Below, one piece after another: positions 44,230 through 56,179 of a stretch of 64,000 bases of DNA. Source of the DNA: Pholiota molesta (lineage: Eukaryota; Basidiomycota; Agaricomycetes; Agaricales; Strophariaceae); contig JACGCK010000046.1 in assembly GCA_014925825.1 (NCBI GenBank), positions 62,001-126,000 of the forward strand. Reading direction: 5' to 3'. The position numbers and the translations under genes are program-made. Position 1 is the first letter of the stretch. Each line of letters begins with the position of its first letter. The notes below the pieces were generated by a model that made no database searches, was not told where the DNA came from, and worked only from the letters and a program-made list of their open reading frames with translations.

Positions 44230-45590
44230 AATTAATCCCGTTTTTACTCCTTGACCGCCCCCAACATATGCTCTTAAAGTCTCCGGCACACCCGACCTCC
44301 TATGCACCTTCTGCGCGGCCGCCAGCAACCCATCCTCCGCCGTCAGCACCGCATCCGCGAGCATTTCCATCCACGCGCAGCCATTCATTCTGTCGCTTCT
44401 GCGCCAGCCCATTGCACTGGTCAACACTGCCTTCCGCACGCGCGCGTCCGTCCGCGCAAAACTCGTCGAGCGAGGCGTTCTAGATCCCAGGGGCATGCGT
44501 GAGATCAGATTTGCGCGGGTCGATGATCGGCGATGGGCTGTAGGGTGTCTGCGCTGGTGTTGATGCAGAGATCGGCTACGAAGTCGGAGGACTGTGAGGC
44601 GTTCACGCTTTTGCGCGCACGCGTGTCCACACAGAGTTCGTCGGGCGAGATTTCCAGAATTTCGAGGGTGTGCGCGAGGTTGTATTTGTGCGGATCAATG
44701 GCGTCTGGGGCTGCGCGGATGCAGAGCTGGAGACGAGTCTATATACAACTTCAAGGCATCCAAGGGCGATGTACTATATAGGGAGAATAATGTCAGCGAA
44801 TTTGTCACGTATTTTGGAAAAGACGGAATGGAGAAGGGCTTCGGGCACAGTACGTACTTGCTCGCCCCGCGATTTGACCAGATTCTAACAAACTCAACGG
44901 TTCATCCTCATCCCACCGCGCAATATCCCCATTCTAAAACCACCCATCGCTCATAAAAATTACGTCGGCCTCATTCAAGCCAGAGCAGTTATAGTAGCCC
45001 TTCGCCATCGCCGACCCGCCGATCAGCATCTCGTCCCGCTGCCAGCGCGTCGCCCGCGCGGTACCTGAAGAGGCGCTGTTCAGGCGAAGTATCCAAGGTC
45101 GGGGCTGTCAATGTCCTTGATCTCGATGCAGAGTACATGAAGAGCGACGGTGCGGATGGTGAGCACCTCGAGTGGCTCTCAGCTCTCAGAAGACTCAGCC
45201 TGGACAAGGAGCGGTTAGTCAGTTCCTATATTGGAAGAAAATGATATTTCCAGTTCTGACGTACCCTAGATGCAAGAATCTCCATTCGCAGCCCAAGCAA
45301 TTTCGCCGCCGAGCGCATCCTTAACGGCCCTCGATACGGTAATGGCGATGACCCAGTTCACCCCAGGGACAGCGCCTGTGGCGCCAGGAGTGTGCGCCAT
45401 CCATGGATGCGAGGTGTCTGGGCTGGGGCGGCGGCCGGGACTCCGTAGTCGTTGAGCGCGCTCCCTGGCTTGTCGAAGCCGACGGAGTGGCGGCCATTGA
45501 TACGGATGGCACTGATGAGTGTTTGGGAGGCGCCGGTCGGGGCAGGAAGCTGATTTTTTCGATCAGGCGCGTAGCAGACAAATTTCAAAG
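44230..45590 (-). pseudogene. Acyl-CoA synthetase relic 3
   Basis: Minus-strand remnant downstream of NLR-3, mirror of the copy at 56.2-57.5 kb. Recognisable: MEMLADAVLTAEDGLLAAAQ and the C-terminal domain (44300-44720), a short repeated CADAR segment, a middle piece (about 44990-45200), and the region containing RTVKDALGGEIAWAANG near 45290-45330. Frames are broken throughout. Confidence 0.75.
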
Positions 45591-46019
45591 CTAAAGGAAG
45601 GTGTTCGAACTTCGAAGGGCTTTGGTGAGCATGAGAACTGTGAAGGATGGCTCTCGTACTTGAGTAACCTTAGATGGAGGAAGCCAGCCTGGTGCACACA
45701 GGATGGATGTTGGCTACGGTAACGTATGCACTAGTTTGCCGCGACGTTACTCAAACATTACTGACAGGTGACTAGTGACTACTCTACGACAGTGAACGGA
45801 TCTCCGTCGTCTTCCGTGGGTAGGTGAATCTAGGTGGATTGGAACGCGCGTGGAATTGGAGGCTGGAACTGGGCTGGAAGCCGAGGGATACGGTCAGCAG
45901 AGAGCAGAGCAAAATGAGCTAACATCATCGGAGTTGAATATTTAAAAATCCGCTTTCACTCATTTCGACTGTGGTTATGCAGTGGCTCCCTGCATGCTCC
46001 TCTCCCCTCCTATCTACTG

Positions 46020-46740
46020 CACGCTGATCGACGAATCAAGTCAACCGCGCAGCCCCATAAACGACCGTCGCCACCGAAACTCTCTCCGAGATCTCTTCCC
46101 GCTGTGTCGCCCAGACATCCGCGCGCTTGTCCTACAGCCGAACACCCACATCCAACGCACCCATGCTGCTCTGCCAGGTATGTGTGCCACCTGGCGCGCG
46201 GCAGTCCTCTCCATCCCCCTAAACTGACATGCGAATGCACCCCCGTTTACCTGGGATCCCGAGCTGCTGATGCGGATGGTGGTGGCGCCACCTGTGCATG
46301 ATGGCGCCATATCTCCAGGTGGAGGTACGTCGGAAGGAGGGCGCAAAGTTCTGGCGGGACCGTCTCTCATGGCGTCGACGCAGTACATCAGCGTTGGGCT
46401 GCTCTACCGCTATCTGGTCCAGCGGTGCACGGACGCAAGGGAAGTACGCGGTCGCGCCGCACCCAGGGCGCATACCGTCGTCTCTCCTTGGACATCCGTG
46501 CTGGAATATGTCGATTTTTGGACGTATAATCAGTATCTCCTTGCTTGCTCAGACGCAGTCGACGCTTCGCTACATCACTATCGAGCACGTTCATCTCAGA
46601 GCCTGGCAGGAACTTGCGAATCCGCTCAACCACTGGTCTACTTAACCCATCATTCTATGAGTATCGTTCTTCTCCGTCTACGCACCTGGTTCTCCTTCAT
46701 CGATTTCTCAGCGCCCACGCGAGTGTACTGTAAATAAGGA
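46020..46740 (+). pseudogene. F-box-like gene relic (left palindrome arm)
   Basis: Encodes pieces of a fungal F-box protein: LCRPDIRALVLQPNTHIQRT, a GTATGT boundary, then VCATWRAAVLSIPL, the typical '..C..WR.V.LS.P' end of an F-box. Downstream RYITIEHVHLRAWQELANPL is an LRR-like stretch. The start of the F-box and several frames are lost. Mirrored at 54960-55700. Confidence 0.6.
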
Positions 46741-47082
46741 CAGCAAATTTATCGGTGCGAGCAGAGACAAAAGATCGCCAGCAACACCCAGCGTCCTTGC
46801 TGCCAGTCGTATCTACACCTATCCGTGCTTATCGTTCAATACTCGGTCTCCAGACTAGATTTTACGGAGAGCGAAAAAATGCACAGGTAAGCTTCACGTT
46901 ATATTTCGTCGCAGATCAGGGTTACAGTTTGGTTACAGTCTATTTCGTACAAAGCAGATCCACCGACGGTGGGTCCAAATATCTTCTATTGTCTTCGCCG
47001 CCAGAAATCATCTGGCAGGATAGCGACCGCACCTTGCGACACACATCAGTTCTGGCACAGAAGACAAAAAGGCTACTTACTA

Positions 47083-47518
47083 CTACTCAAAGCAAGTGGT
47101 CGTGGGCGCGCACATGAACGAGCTCACGTCCCCGCCCGTGTTCACGTTATGGCACACGCCCGACCCCACGATGTCCCCGCCGCCCTGCCCTTCGAAGAAC
47201 GTGCAGCTGGTGTTCTCGAAGTACGATACGCAATGCGTGCCGCCGCCGCTGATCTAGCAAGTGCAAGTTCAAAGTAGAAAGGTAAAGGTACAGACAGGCC
47301 TGGAGTCAGTATGGAGGCCAATGGGGCGGATTAGTGTTTCTGGCGTACTTCGAAGAATGCCGGCCATCGAACTGGATGCAGCTGCCATCGCAGGTGACGA
47401 CGGAGCCGACCGTGCCGTCGCAGGAGCTGCCGCTGTACGCGACGATGGTGTCCGCGCTGGCGGACACTGCGAAGATCGCGGCCACGGCGAGAGAGGTGAG
47501 GAAGGCGGTGAAGTGCAT
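47083..47518 (-). pseudogene. Small secreted cysteine-rich protein, frameshifted copy
   Basis: Mirror copy of 54220-54619. Exon 1 (47518 downward) has signal peptide MHFTAFLTSLAVAAIFAVSA and SSCDGTVGSVVTCDGSC. Exon 2 (47253-47083) has HCVSYFENTSCTFFEGQGGG and ends PTTTCFE and a stop. Alignment with the intact copy shows one missing base at the end of exon 1 (CATTCTTCGAA versus CATTCGCTCGAG), so the exons no longer join in frame. All eight mature cysteine codons are still present. Confidence 0.8.
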
Positions 47519-47879
47519 TGCGAATTTAGCTGAAGCTCTGCGCTGGGTGGCTTGATTTTTCGTTTGTTTTTTGGTCGCTGTTTTGAACTGTTCGCGATGC
47601 GGGCTTGTGGGACCGCGGACGAAGGGATTTACGCAGCACGGGTATCGCGCATCCGATGGAACAAGGGTGTTAATGAGTGGGAATGTTATTTACCGTATGC
47701 TCCTCGTTTTTTCTCTCATTGAAATTAATTCTACGGCCAAAATCACCTTCGAGGCCTTTTTTTTCCATGTCATGGATGGCTGGCGAGCCAGCTGCCAAAA
47801 GAGGAAGCCAGATTTCGTTCGATACCCCTTCCTGGCGCTGCAGTGAAAATCAGTGAGGTTTATTATGTATCGTCAATGC

Positions 47880-48125
47880 CATTTGTAGGAACGAGTTCGA
47901 GCGAGGCTTGAGCGAGGCTGTAATTCGCCGCGCGACGTGCGTGTCAATGCCCGCTGCAATCGCGCATCGTGTAGAAGGTCAGGTGACCGTGATCAAGCCT
48001 TTCCGCCACAGCACCTCAGTTGAGTCGAAGGCTCTCATGTTCATCGACATCGCTGGTGGCCCACAAGCGCAAGAAACGCTCTTTTTAATGTCCTCTCCCA
48101 ATCTTACAGTTCTTTAAAATACCAG
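47880..48125 (+). repeat. Innermost mirrored segment, left arm
   Basis: SEAVIRRATCVSMPAAIAHR-like sequence here matches the minus strand of 53580-53890 (SEAVIRRAARWRRVSMPAAI). These are the innermost recognisable mirror segments, so the loop of the palindrome is about 48.1-53.6 kb. No gene function is recognised. Confidence 0.6.
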
Positions 48126-48529
48126 AAAATCTCCTGCGAGCAACACTACGCATCGAATTCCCGCCCTTCATGGTGCATTAGTCGTCCGGTCACTCCTTGC
48201 TACGTGTTTTGGCTCAGCGCCATACTCGTTCTGTTTCCTAGCGAGTGTAGAATCTGTCAATGTGGGAACTTGCACACGTGGCCTACTCTATGCGATCGAT
48301 AATCAGATTCAAATGTAACATGTAAGCGCCCGTAGTATTCTGACTTCAATCATGATCCACACCACCATGGATGGTTCTGCCGTCGAAAGTACCTCAGCAG
48401 CGCCAAATATACTGACGTCAAAGCTTTGTGTGTATTCTTACCCGCTATCCAAACACAAGGATGACGTATAAGCCATATTCATCCTTATCTAGTCTGCGAT
48501 CCCACTGCCGATATCACTTTCATTTCATC

Positions 48530-49130
48530 CGACCATGTCTTACTCAAGCTTCACAGAACTGCCCTCACTTGAACAGTGTGGGGTTTGCTTCCCCTGACTA
48601 TGCGCTGGCGGACCACACCCTGTTCAGTTGCCAGAACATTCCCAGGTGCTGGAGATCCTTTTCCAGTTTATCGAGCCTTCTTCGGCGTCGCGAAGCTATC
48701 GACAGCCATCAGTGATCATTTGAAGCTAGATATCTTCTTCGCTTTAGCGGAAGCAGCTGAGAAATATATCGTTCCTAGCGCTATGAACATTTGCCTCACG
48801 CGCATGCCGTACGCTCTTCTTTACCTATACCCGCTAATTTTTCTAAATTTGCAAACCCGAAGGCAATTATACCGCTCCATCCTCTGAAGTCTTAAACTAC
48901 TGTTCTAAACACGGCTATACCAGTCTTGTTGATCAAGCAGCAAAATATTCTTTATCGCAGCCGCTCGACATGGTCGTATCAAAGCTAACAGCACCGGGAC
49001 TCTTGCCGAGATGGGTACGTTTCTTAGAGCCATTTATTATTTTGGCTCATCATGATACCCATTCAAAGTTACTCTACTATAAAAAGTGGCGCGATGCTGG
49101 AGAACAAGTCTCGCTGATTTGTGGGGGAGA
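48530..49130 (+). pseudogene. BTB/POZ-domain protein relic
   Basis: Pieces typical of agaricomycete BTB proteins: EILFQFIEPSSASRSYRQPS, LDIFFALAEAAEKYIVPSAM (a different frame, so a frameshift lies near 48710), then after an intron-like gap HGYTSLVDQAAKYSLSQPLD, VVSKLTAPGLLPRW and a final YYKKWRDAGEQV. The BTB core start (the dimerisation strand with a D...R..F..HR pattern) is missing. It lies in the non-mirrored loop of the palindrome. Confidence 0.65.
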
Positions 49131-49670
49131 GCTTCCGCAAAGTGTAATCGGCATACACATATGTGTGCGTTGTATCATCGCCAAATTGTCCGCGATCCTT
49201 CGAACCTCTACACCATGCCCACAATCCCAGATGGGATCATCTGCACTCTTCCAGGCAAAGATAATAGCTCGTGTCTATGTAATTCGGATTCGGGCTTTTT
49301 CAAATACCTGGCTCTTGGTGAGATTGAGAGTGCGAAGTTTCGACTATTTAGTACTACAACCATGTAACATATATAACGCACCATCGATTGAGAGGCTGAT
49401 AAATTTTTATATCGACTACAATATATATGGAAAATGCTTTCGGGAATTCAATTAGGCCTTGCGGCGTGTATTTCACAAAGGACGACTCGGAACAGCATCA
49501 TTTATCAATGACATCACCCTAAGTTCAGTCTTGTGAAAAAATGTGCCGTTACTACTTTGCACTGATATAAAAGCAAGTTTTATAGTCCACAAGAAAAGGA
49601 AACAGAAAAGAAAATAGATCAAAATAAAAATTAAGCACACAAAAGAAGTGCTGTTATTCAAGAAAAGGAG

Positions 49671-52068
49671 TCAGCAATTCTCGCATTGAGATTTTGAAAA
49701 AATTCCGGCGGCAAAAAAAAACGAAATCTTCGCATTCCAGCGCTCAATCCCCTTTTGCTTCTTGACCGCGTCCTACACATACAATCAGCTATCCACAGGT
49801 AACCATCTAAAACACCGACGCACCTCGATCTCCTTCTTAAACTTCTCCGCCACCGCCTTCCGATTCACCTTCTGCGCCGCCGTCAGCAGCCCGTCCTCCG
49901 CCGTCCACTCCTGCGGCGTCAGCACCACATCCGCAAGCATCTCCATCCTTGCGAACCCGTTCTTCCGCGCCAGCGCGTTGCACGCGTCGAGCACCGCCTT
50001 CCGCGCCCGCGCGTCCGCGCAGAGCTCGGCGACCGACGCGCCTGGGGTCCCCAGCGCGCGCGCGAGGTTGGCCTTGTGCGGGTAGACGAGGGCGATAGGC
50101 TGCGGCGTGTCCGGCGCGGCGTGCACGCAGAGGTTGGCGACGAGCGCGGAGGATTTGTAGACGGCCTCGAGGCGCTCGAGCGCGATATACTGCGCAGTGG
50201 CACCCGATGAGTATCTAGCAAAGGCACTAGTCGATGAAAACGCGACGCACCTCCCCGCCCTGCAGCTTGACCAGGTTCTTCACGCGGTCGATCACGCTCA
50301 GCGTCCCGTCCGCGTTCCACTGCCCGATGTCGCCCGTGCGGAACCACCCGTCCGGCGTGAAGATCGCGGCGTCCGCGTTCAGGTCCGGGCGGTTGAAGTA
50401 GCCCTTCGTCAGCGCGGCCCGCGGAGCAGGATCTCGCCCTGCTGCAGGTGCGTCGCCGCGCGGTGCCGGAGGAGGCGCTGTTCGCGCCGGCGGAGGTGGA
50501 GGTGAAGTACCCGAGGTCGGGGCAGTCGACGAGCTTGATCTCGATGCAGGGCGCGGGGAGGCCGACGGGCCCGAAGGTGAGCATCTCGGGCGGGAGGAAG
50601 GCGCACATCCCGCACGACTCGGTGAGGCCGTAGCCTGTGATGGTTAGTGTTTCCACTGGAGAAGGTATATTTCGACATACCCTGGATGAGGGGCATGACC
50701 GCCAATTGAAAACTCGAGTGTTTCGATGCTGATAGCCGCGCCTCCATTCGCCGCCCAAGCAATCTCGCCGCCCAGCGCATCCTTCACCGACTTCAGCACC
50801 GTATTGTCGATGACCCAATTCACCCCAGGCACATACGCGCCCACATACTTCTTCAGCTTGAGCGACACACCAAACGCCGTCTTCACCAAATACCCCGACG
50901 CATTGACCTTGCCCAGCACGGCCTTGCGCAGCGTCTCATACACCGCCGGCACGCCAAACATCACATTCGGTGGAACTCGCGCAGGTCGCCCTTGCACTTC
51001 CGCACACTCGCGTCCGTGAGCGTCTTCGGGCGCGCGTAGCCGCAGGTGATCCCGACGAACAGCGCGCAGAGCTCGACGACGTACTCGAGCACGTGCGCGA
51101 GCGGGAGGTACGCGAGGAAGCGGTACCCCGCGGGGAGGTGCGGCCCGAAGACGACCTGCACGGCGGCGACGGCGGCGACGAGGTTGCCGTGCGTAGGCAG
51201 ACGCCCTTGGGCGCGCCTGTGGAGCCGGAGGTGTACATGATGCAGGCAAGGGTGTCTGGGCTGGGCCGGCGGTCTGGAGAGTGCTCTCTGGCTTGTCGCA
51301 GCCGAGGGAGCGGAGGTCGTGATGTGGATGGCGCGGATGGGGTTCTGATGCAACGCGCAGGGAGTGTATTTGCTCAACGAGGGAAGAGGATGGCGCGCCA
51401 TCGTAGAAGACAAGTTAACGGAAGGGGTTGAGGGAGAGCCTTGAGAGCATGGGGAGCAGGCTGCGTTGGTGAAGATGGCGACACAGGATGGCTCGCGGAG
51501 GGAATGCACGAGACCAGATTCGCCTAGTGTATCGTACGCTGTAGCCGTCGTCGTCGATATTAACGCACATGCATGTGATATTATCTGCCAGTTGGGGCTG
51601 CGGACTGTTAGAGCAACACTAAAGAACAGCAACAAACGGATACGCACCTCGTCTCCGCGAACATGTCCACAACCGCCTCCTTCTGAATACCCAGCTCCAC
51701 CAAGCCCCTCGCGCCTCCGACACCGCCTCCTTGAACTCGATGTAGTTGAGATACTTGTATTCGCTCAGCTCAAAATACTTCCACGTCTTCTTTTCCACCG
51801 TCTCCTCCCGTCACTATCTTCTTCACCTCTTCACCTCCTCGTGCACGTCCAACACATCGCGCCAGCCCATCGCCCGCCCTTTCCCATGCACGCGCGCCGC
51901 ATGGTCAACGACGTCTGGGATCGTGGCGATCCCTTCCGCGGGCTGCGTCACCAGCGAGTCCTTGTGCACCGCGAGTCGGCGGATGCCGCTCTCGCCCTCG
52001 TGGGCGGGCGGTGAGACCTCGACGGAGCCAGCGCCAAAGTAGCCTTTTGGGCGGTAATTGAGGGGCAT
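49671..52068 (-). pseudogene. Long-chain acyl-CoA synthetase (fullest copy), several frameshifts
   Basis: AMP-forming ligase that would activate fatty acids. The N-terminus MPLNYRPKGYFGAGSVEVSP is followed by the family pieces TWKYFELSEYKYLNYIEFKE, P-loop YTSGSTGAPKG (near 51220), YRFLAYLPLAHVLEYVVEL, NVMFGVPAVYETLRKAVLGK, VIDNTVLKSVKDALGGEIAW, adenylation motif GYGLTESCGM (near 50640), GYFNRPDLNADAAIFTPDGW, RTGDIGQWNADGTLSVIDR, and the C-terminal domain to DAVKKQKGIERW. No single frame holds them: apparent one-base deletions occur after VSEA (about 51705), after the P-loop (about 51195), before THLQQGEILL (about 50455) and before LTKGYF (about 50415). It is therefore probably a young pseudogene. 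Base errors could explain some shifts, but the nearby intact genes have none. Confidence 0.8.
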
Positions 52069-52139
52069 GGAGGAGGTTGTGGATGGGGAGCCGTGTTAGG
52101 CTGGCATCGTTCATGAGGTAGCGGCTTGAAATAGACTTC

Positions 52140-52500
52140 ATTCGGTCATCGTTCGCACGCCATCGCCGTATGATGCTCGTTGAATATCATGCTTTGATAT
52201 CGGCCGGTCCAACTTGAACGACACCAGCTTCCACCTTAAAGCTCACGATGACGACGATCGCGCCTCCCACCGCCTTTCACTTTTCGCCAGCACGGATCCA
52301 TTGCGTACCATTTCCGGCCCAGATCCGTGGCCTGGCCATTGACGATGACGCCGAATAACGGCCGCGCCCTACGAAGCGCCATGGGCGGATACATGGCGAT
52401 GACGATGAGTCTCATACCAGGGCCAGCCTTTGGCGCCGCGGGAGGCGTGCTTGGATGCTAGCAGATGACAATAAGGTGATCTCCTTCCGTGTTCTGCATC
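52140..52500. other. Spacer upstream of the acyl-CoA synthetase copy
   Basis: No gene recognised; may hold the former promoter of the ligase on the minus strand. Confidence 0.35.
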
Positions 52501-52800
52501 CGTGCTTACCTCGGCTGCACCCGTAACCTCCTCGCCACCCACCGCCCTGAGTCATGGATGGCCTGCGAATCGTTATACGCGGCTAGCAACGGAGCCAATC
52601 AGCCGAAGGTCGGATGGAATGGACGGCATGGGACGTACGAGGGGAAGACAGCGGGCCCAAAACGGCGCTAGGGCGCCTATACGGTACGTCCGAGCTCGTT
52701 GCGGCGGCGTTCACTACAGGTTGATGACAGGATCGTCAACATTTTCAAGTTGCACGGCAGGGCACGAACTCGCCTCTTACCACCCGCGGACGCCTGCACC
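52490..52800 (-). repeat. Dispersed copy of the left-end repeat family
   Basis: CGAAGGTCGGATGGAATGGA, GGGACGTACGAGG.GAAGACA, TATACGGTACGTCCGAGCTC and GCACGGCAGGGCACGAACTC match, in opposite orientation, the tract at 840-1300. The next bases join directly to the TauD relic, so the repeat may have been inserted into or beside it. Confidence 0.7.
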
Positions 52801-52959
52801 CACACCCACCACTCATCGCACACTTCGAGACGCGTCCGGGCGGTGTTCTCTCCCCAACACCGCCCGTTCTCCCAGAAGCGCCGACGACCATCCCGCCTCT
52901 CCTCCCGGCGGCTTGTCCAACTACACCGACTTCCAGCCGTGCACGCACGCCATCCGGAC

Positions 52960-53465
52960 GACGACGATCTCGCCTCCTACCGCCGCCATCTGCAGCACGA
53001 GCAGTGAGATGATATCGCCGATAAACACCTTGTGCGTCGCATACATGCGTCGTATACACCAGGGCGCCGATCGTCTTCAGTGGGTGGGTCATGGTATGGT
53101 CCTTGACGCCCGTGAACATGATGCCAGACTCATCGCCACGGTCCTGCATGCCGCGATGGCAGCAAACGAAGGACGATCGATGAGACGCCAGTGTAGACCA
53201 GGATGTTGTAGTTGTCGAACAAGGATGATGTGCAGGACGAGCCTCGAGGGAAGCCTCGGTCGGCGTGCAGGTCCTTGGAGTCACCATACAGGACGGGGCT
53301 AAGGGTGGGGAGGGAATGTTGGGCCAAGACCTATGGGCGAAGAGATGGAGACATGGCGCATATAGCAAGAGTTTGGAGAAGAGTTGCACGTACTGGTATC
53401 ACTGGCATTGAAATATTAAACCGCGTCGTCTATCTCTTCCAGCTGCTCAAAAGAGAGCTCGGCCT
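52960..53465 (-). pseudogene. TauD relic 6
   Basis: Minus-strand remnant beginning with the end of exon 1 (QLEEIDDAV near 53430), then exon 2 pieces: NIPSP.LSPVLYGDSKDLHA, NILVYTGVSS, MQDRGDESGIMFTGVKDHTM and HPLKTIGALVYTT. It ends in the HxD region where the dispersed repeat begins. Multiple frameshifts; no catalytic site. Confidence 0.75.
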
Positions 53466-54219
53466 ACCTCTGCTATGGGTCTACATAGTCCTTGGTCGCA
53501 CACATGTCCGCTGATCACGACGACGATGCCTATGGGCTGGCATACGACACGCTATGACTGCCATCTGGTCGCGGTACATAAACCGGAAGCCGAGCCTTGC
53601 TCGCTAGAGAATTTATGGCGTTGGTGTTTTGAAGGACTGTAAGCTCGCGCGGACGTTGAGGAGAGCACCTTATGGGCGTCTGGGCCACCAACGATGAGCG
53701 ACATGAGAGCCTGATGATAGCCGTGGGCTTGATCACGGTCACCTGACCTTCTGACACGATGCGCGATTGCAGCGGGCATCGACACGCGCCGCCAACGCGC
53801 CGCGCGGCGAATTACAGCCTCACTCAAGCCTCGCTCGGGCTCGTCTCTAAAAGTGGTATTGGCGATATACAATACCCTCACTAATTTCGCTCAGGGGTAT
53901 CGAACGAAATCTTGCTTCCTCTTTTGTCAAGTGACGAATCTCAATGGCTCGCCGGCCATCGATGACATTCAAAAAAGCCTCGTAGGTGGATTTTGACCGT
54001 AAGACTGATTTGCAATCAGAACAAAAAAAAACGAGCAGCACACGGTAAGTAACATTCATACTCATCCACAGCGTTGTTCCATCGGATGCGCGGTACCCGT
54101 GCTGCCTGAATCCCTGCGTGGACGGGCCCACAAGCCCGCATCGCGAACAGTTCAAAACGGCCGCCAAAATCAAAATCAAAATTCAAGCCACCCAGCGCAG
54201 AGCTTCAGCTCAATTCACA

Positions 54220-54619
54220 ATGCACTTCACCGCCTTCCTCACCTCTCTTGGCGTAGCCGCGACCTTCGCAGTGTCCGCCAGCGCGGACACCATCGTCGCG
54301 TACAGCGGCAGCTCCTGCGACGGCACCGTCGGCTCCGTCGTCACCTGCGATGGCAGCTGCATCCAGTTCAGTGGAAGGCATTCGCTCGAGGTGCGGCGGA
54401 AACACTCATCCAGACAAATCAACCTACTGACTCCATGGTCTGTACTAGATCAGCGGAGGCGGCACGCATTGCATAACGTACTTCGAGAACACCAGCTGCA
54501 CGTTCTTTGAAGGACAGGGCGGCACGGACATTGTGGGATCGGGCGTGTGCCACAACGTGAACACGGGCGGGGATGTGAGCGCGTTTATGTGCGCGCCCAC
54601 GACCACTTGCGAGATCTAG
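54220..54619 (+). CDS. Small secreted cysteine-rich protein (intact)
   Basis: Exons 54220-54390 and 54449-54619 encode 113 residues. Residues 1-22 form a signal peptide (MHFTAFLTSLGVAATFAVSA, cleavage after ASA). The mature chain of about 91 residues has eight cysteines (SSCDG, VTCDGSC, HCITY, TSCTF, VCHNV, MCAPT, TTC), suggesting four disulfides, and is Gly/Thr/Ser-rich. This size and cysteine content fit fungal small secreted, effector-like proteins; no named family is recognised. A frameshifted mirror copy is at 47083-47518. The two copies are nearly identical in signal peptide and exon lengths (171 nt each exon 2). Intron of 58 nt with GTGCGG donor. Confidence 0.82.
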
Positions 54620-54959
54620 TAAGCAATGTTCTTATCTTCGAATTTCTGAATCATTCCTGATTTGTTCCGCAAGGTGGCCACAGAAAGATATTGGAATCAC
54701 CCGTCGATGAAACTGCTCTGTACAAAATAAAATGTAACCTGATCTGAAGACATACACGTGAATCTTACCTGACTGCTAATTTTTTCTCCATAAAAATTAA
54801 GCAGACATTGGTCAACCACCAATGTATTTAACGATAAGCACGATTAGATAGAGTGTAGATACGCAGAATGCTAAGCGCTGCTGGCGACCTTTTTCTCTGC
54901 TCGCACCGATAAAATTGTTGTCCTTATTTTACGTTACACTCGCGTGGGCGCTTAGCGAT

Positions 54960-55700
54960 CGAATGAAGAAGAACCAGGTGTGTAGATGGAGAAGCACGAT
55001 GCTAATCGAAAGATGGGTCAACCTAGACTAGTGGTTAAGCAGATTCGCAAGTTTCTGCGAGGCTCGGAGATGGACGTGCTCGAGAGTGATATACCGAAGC
55101 GTCGACTGGGTCTGGCAAGAACGGATATCAGATACTGATTATACGTCTACACATCGTCGTATTCTGGTACGGACGTCCATGTAGAGACGACGGTATTCGC
55201 CTTGGGGTGCGTCGCAACCACGTATCCAACGTCCGTGCGTCGCTAGACAAGACAGCGGTAGAGTAGCCGATACTGATGTACTGCGCCAACGCCATGAGCT
55301 CGAAGAGGAACGCAGCGGCAGACTCTGAGACCCGGCTCCGCTGGTATTTTGTACCCTCCTTCCGGCGTACCTCCACTTAGAGATACGGCACCGTCGCGCG
55401 CAGATGGCGCCTGCACCACCCTCGGTCATTCCACGCGCCGCTTAAACGGCTTGGGATCCCAGGTGAACGAACGCACAATGCCGTGCCAGTTGAGGGGGAG
55501 TGCGAAGCGGAGGTAGGACCAGAAGAGAGGGGAGGGAGCACACCGCTGCGCGCCAGGGGGTGCGTACCTGGCAGAGCAGAGCAGCATCGGTGCGGCGGTC
55601 GCCAGTGTTGGTGTTGGGGTGCATGAGGACGCGCGCAGATGTCTAGGTGACGCAGAGGGTCAAGGCCTCGCAGAGGATTTCGGTGGGGAGGTCATGCATG
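54960..55700 (-). pseudogene. F-box-like gene relic (right palindrome arm)
   Basis: Mirror of 46020-46740 and slightly better preserved at the start: EILCEALTLCVT then an in-frame TAG, TSARVLMHPNTNTGDRRTDA, ALLCQVRTPWRAAVCSLPSL, matching the F-box end. Further on, RYRW-like and EHVHL.A..LANLLN-like pieces are readable in shifting frames. Not functional as read. Confidence 0.6.
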
Positions 55701-56179
55701 GGATTCGTAGATCATCGATCATCGATCATCATGCAGTAAATAGGAGGGGGGAGGAGCATGCAGGGAGTGTGTCCACTGCGTAACCACAGCAAACCACAAG
55801 TCGAATTCAGTGAGAGCGGATTTTTAAATAATCAACTCCGATGATGTTAGGAGCATGCTTGGTTTGCTCTGCTCTCTCACCCCATGTATCCTTTGACTTC
55901 CCATTCCTTTATCCGCCCTCCAATTCCACGTGCATTCGATCCAGAAACTAATCTTGACGCGATGGAGATCCATTTACTCCGGTAAGGGCATGTCGTAGAG
56001 TAACGTTTGAGTAACGTGGCGGTAAACTAGCGTACTATGTTACCATAGCTAACATCCATCCTGTGCACACCAGGCTGGCTTCCTCCATCTCAGATTACTC
56101 GAGTACTCTATCAACTATCGTGCGTTTTCTTCCCGAGCCATCCTTCACAGTTCTCATACCCATCAAAGTTCTTCAAACA

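Noticed and set aside
26923..52068. TauD plus acyl-CoA synthetase as a biosynthetic gene cluster
   Set aside because: No polyketide synthase, NRPS, terpene cyclase, P450 or transporter is present, and nearly all enzyme copies are broken. A co-duplicated module explains the arrangement better.
46020..55700. F-box genes as intact
   Set aside because: Both mirror copies have stops or frameshifts, and neither gives a continuous F-box to LRR product.
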